Of a DNA stretch of 6,092 nt, positions 5,892 to 6,092 are shown piece by piece. Within the stretch, counting starts at the first letter, position 1. Each line of letters opens with the position of its first letter. This DNA comes from Acidobacteriota bacterium (lineage in GTDB: Bacteria > Acidobacteriota > UBA6911), in assembly GCA_017860075.1 (NCBI GenBank), contig JAFNAH010000097.1, forward strand, positions 1 to 6,092, read 5' to 3'. The notes beneath the pieces were generated by a model, which saw nothing but the letters and a program-made list of their open reading frames with translations, did no database searches and had not been told where the DNA came from. Made by a program: the position numbers and the translations under genes.

Positions 5892-6092
5892 ATGACCGAT
5901 GAGCTTCGCCAGTCGTACAAGAACGTCCAGCTGGTGGCCCGTCGCCGAGCGAGAAACTTTTACTATTCCTTCGTACTGCTGCCGCGTGAGAAGCGGCGTG
6001 CCCTCTGTGCCGTCTACGCATTCATGCGTCACTGCGACGACATCGCAGACGGCGCCCATTCCGAAGACCGGAAGCGCGAGTTGCTGCGCCGA
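5892..6092 (+). CDS. Squalene/phytoene synthase family protein (HpnC/HpnD type), N-terminal fragment
   Basis: The ATG at 5892 opens 67 codons that continue past the right edge. The peptide carries the family's opening features: RNFYYSFVLLPREKRRA (21-37), then AVYAFMRHCDDIADG (40-54), in which D49, D50 and D53 form the first aspartate-rich motif that binds Mg2+ and the diphosphate. Enzymes of this family join two farnesyl (or geranylgeranyl) diphosphates head to head. In hopanoid clusters HpnD makes presqualene diphosphate and HpnC converts it onward. Which of these this is cannot be decided from the fragment: FYYSF with LLPREKRRA resembles HpnD, while DDIAD also occurs in HpnC and phytoene synthases. 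The second Asp motif is outside the window. The ribosome-binding site is poor (GAG at 5883-5885). The gene is separated from the upstream operon by the heptamer hairpin. Confidence 0.88.
   Translation, partial: MTDELRQSYKNVQLVARRRARNFYYSFVLLPREKRRALCAVYAFMRHCDDIADGAHSEDRKRELLRR

Overview
The window is a GC-rich bacterial chromosomal segment. From right to left it carries the start of a hopanoid/squalene biosynthesis cluster, a DMT-type transporter gene, a tRNA-Glu gene with a clear sigma70-type promoter, and the 5' end of an acetyltransferase gene. The gene order (IspH, an HpnA-type epimerase, two zinc dehydrogenases, a squalene/phytoene synthase) and the style of the proteins suggest a hopanoid-making Gram-negative bacterium. 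Acidobacteriota is my best guess, but this is inferred from protein style and gene order, not shown.

Layout. 1-124 (minus): first 41 codons of a GNAT-family N-acetyltransferase, cut by the left edge. 260-335 (minus): tRNA-Glu(CTC) with encoded CCA, read from a promoter at 352-380 (TTGACG, 17 nt, TAGTAT). 436-1413 (plus): ten-helix EamA/DMT permease, divergent from the tRNA. 1506-2528: ispH. 2534-3574: hpnA, 5 nt after ispH. 3599-4705 and 4702-5763: two related zinc-dependent MDR dehydrogenases that overlap by 4 nt. 5764-5891: an intergenic gap filled by heptamer repeats in inverted orientation. 5892 to the right edge: first 67 codons of a squalene/phytoene synthase family protein.

How the genes may work together. 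IspH makes the isoprenoid precursors IPP and DMAPP in the MEP pathway. The synthase at the right edge would condense farnesyl diphosphate towards (pre)squalene. HpnA is a hopanoid-associated NAD(P)-dependent epimerase/dehydrogenase. The two zinc dehydrogenases are not part of the core hopanoid gene set as I know it. Their placement inside the run suggests, without proving it, that they act on the polyol side chain or another intermediate. ispH to the second dehydrogenase reads like one transcript (gaps of 5 nt, 24 nt and -4 nt). The synthase is set apart by a 128-nt gap carrying 8 direct AGAATTC-type heptamers followed by 4 inverted ones, which could form a long hairpin ending 13 nt before its start codon.

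The two most interesting points are the tandem MDR pair with different predicted cofactor preference and the inverted heptamer array. No mobile element, CRISPR array, rRNA or phage gene was seen.
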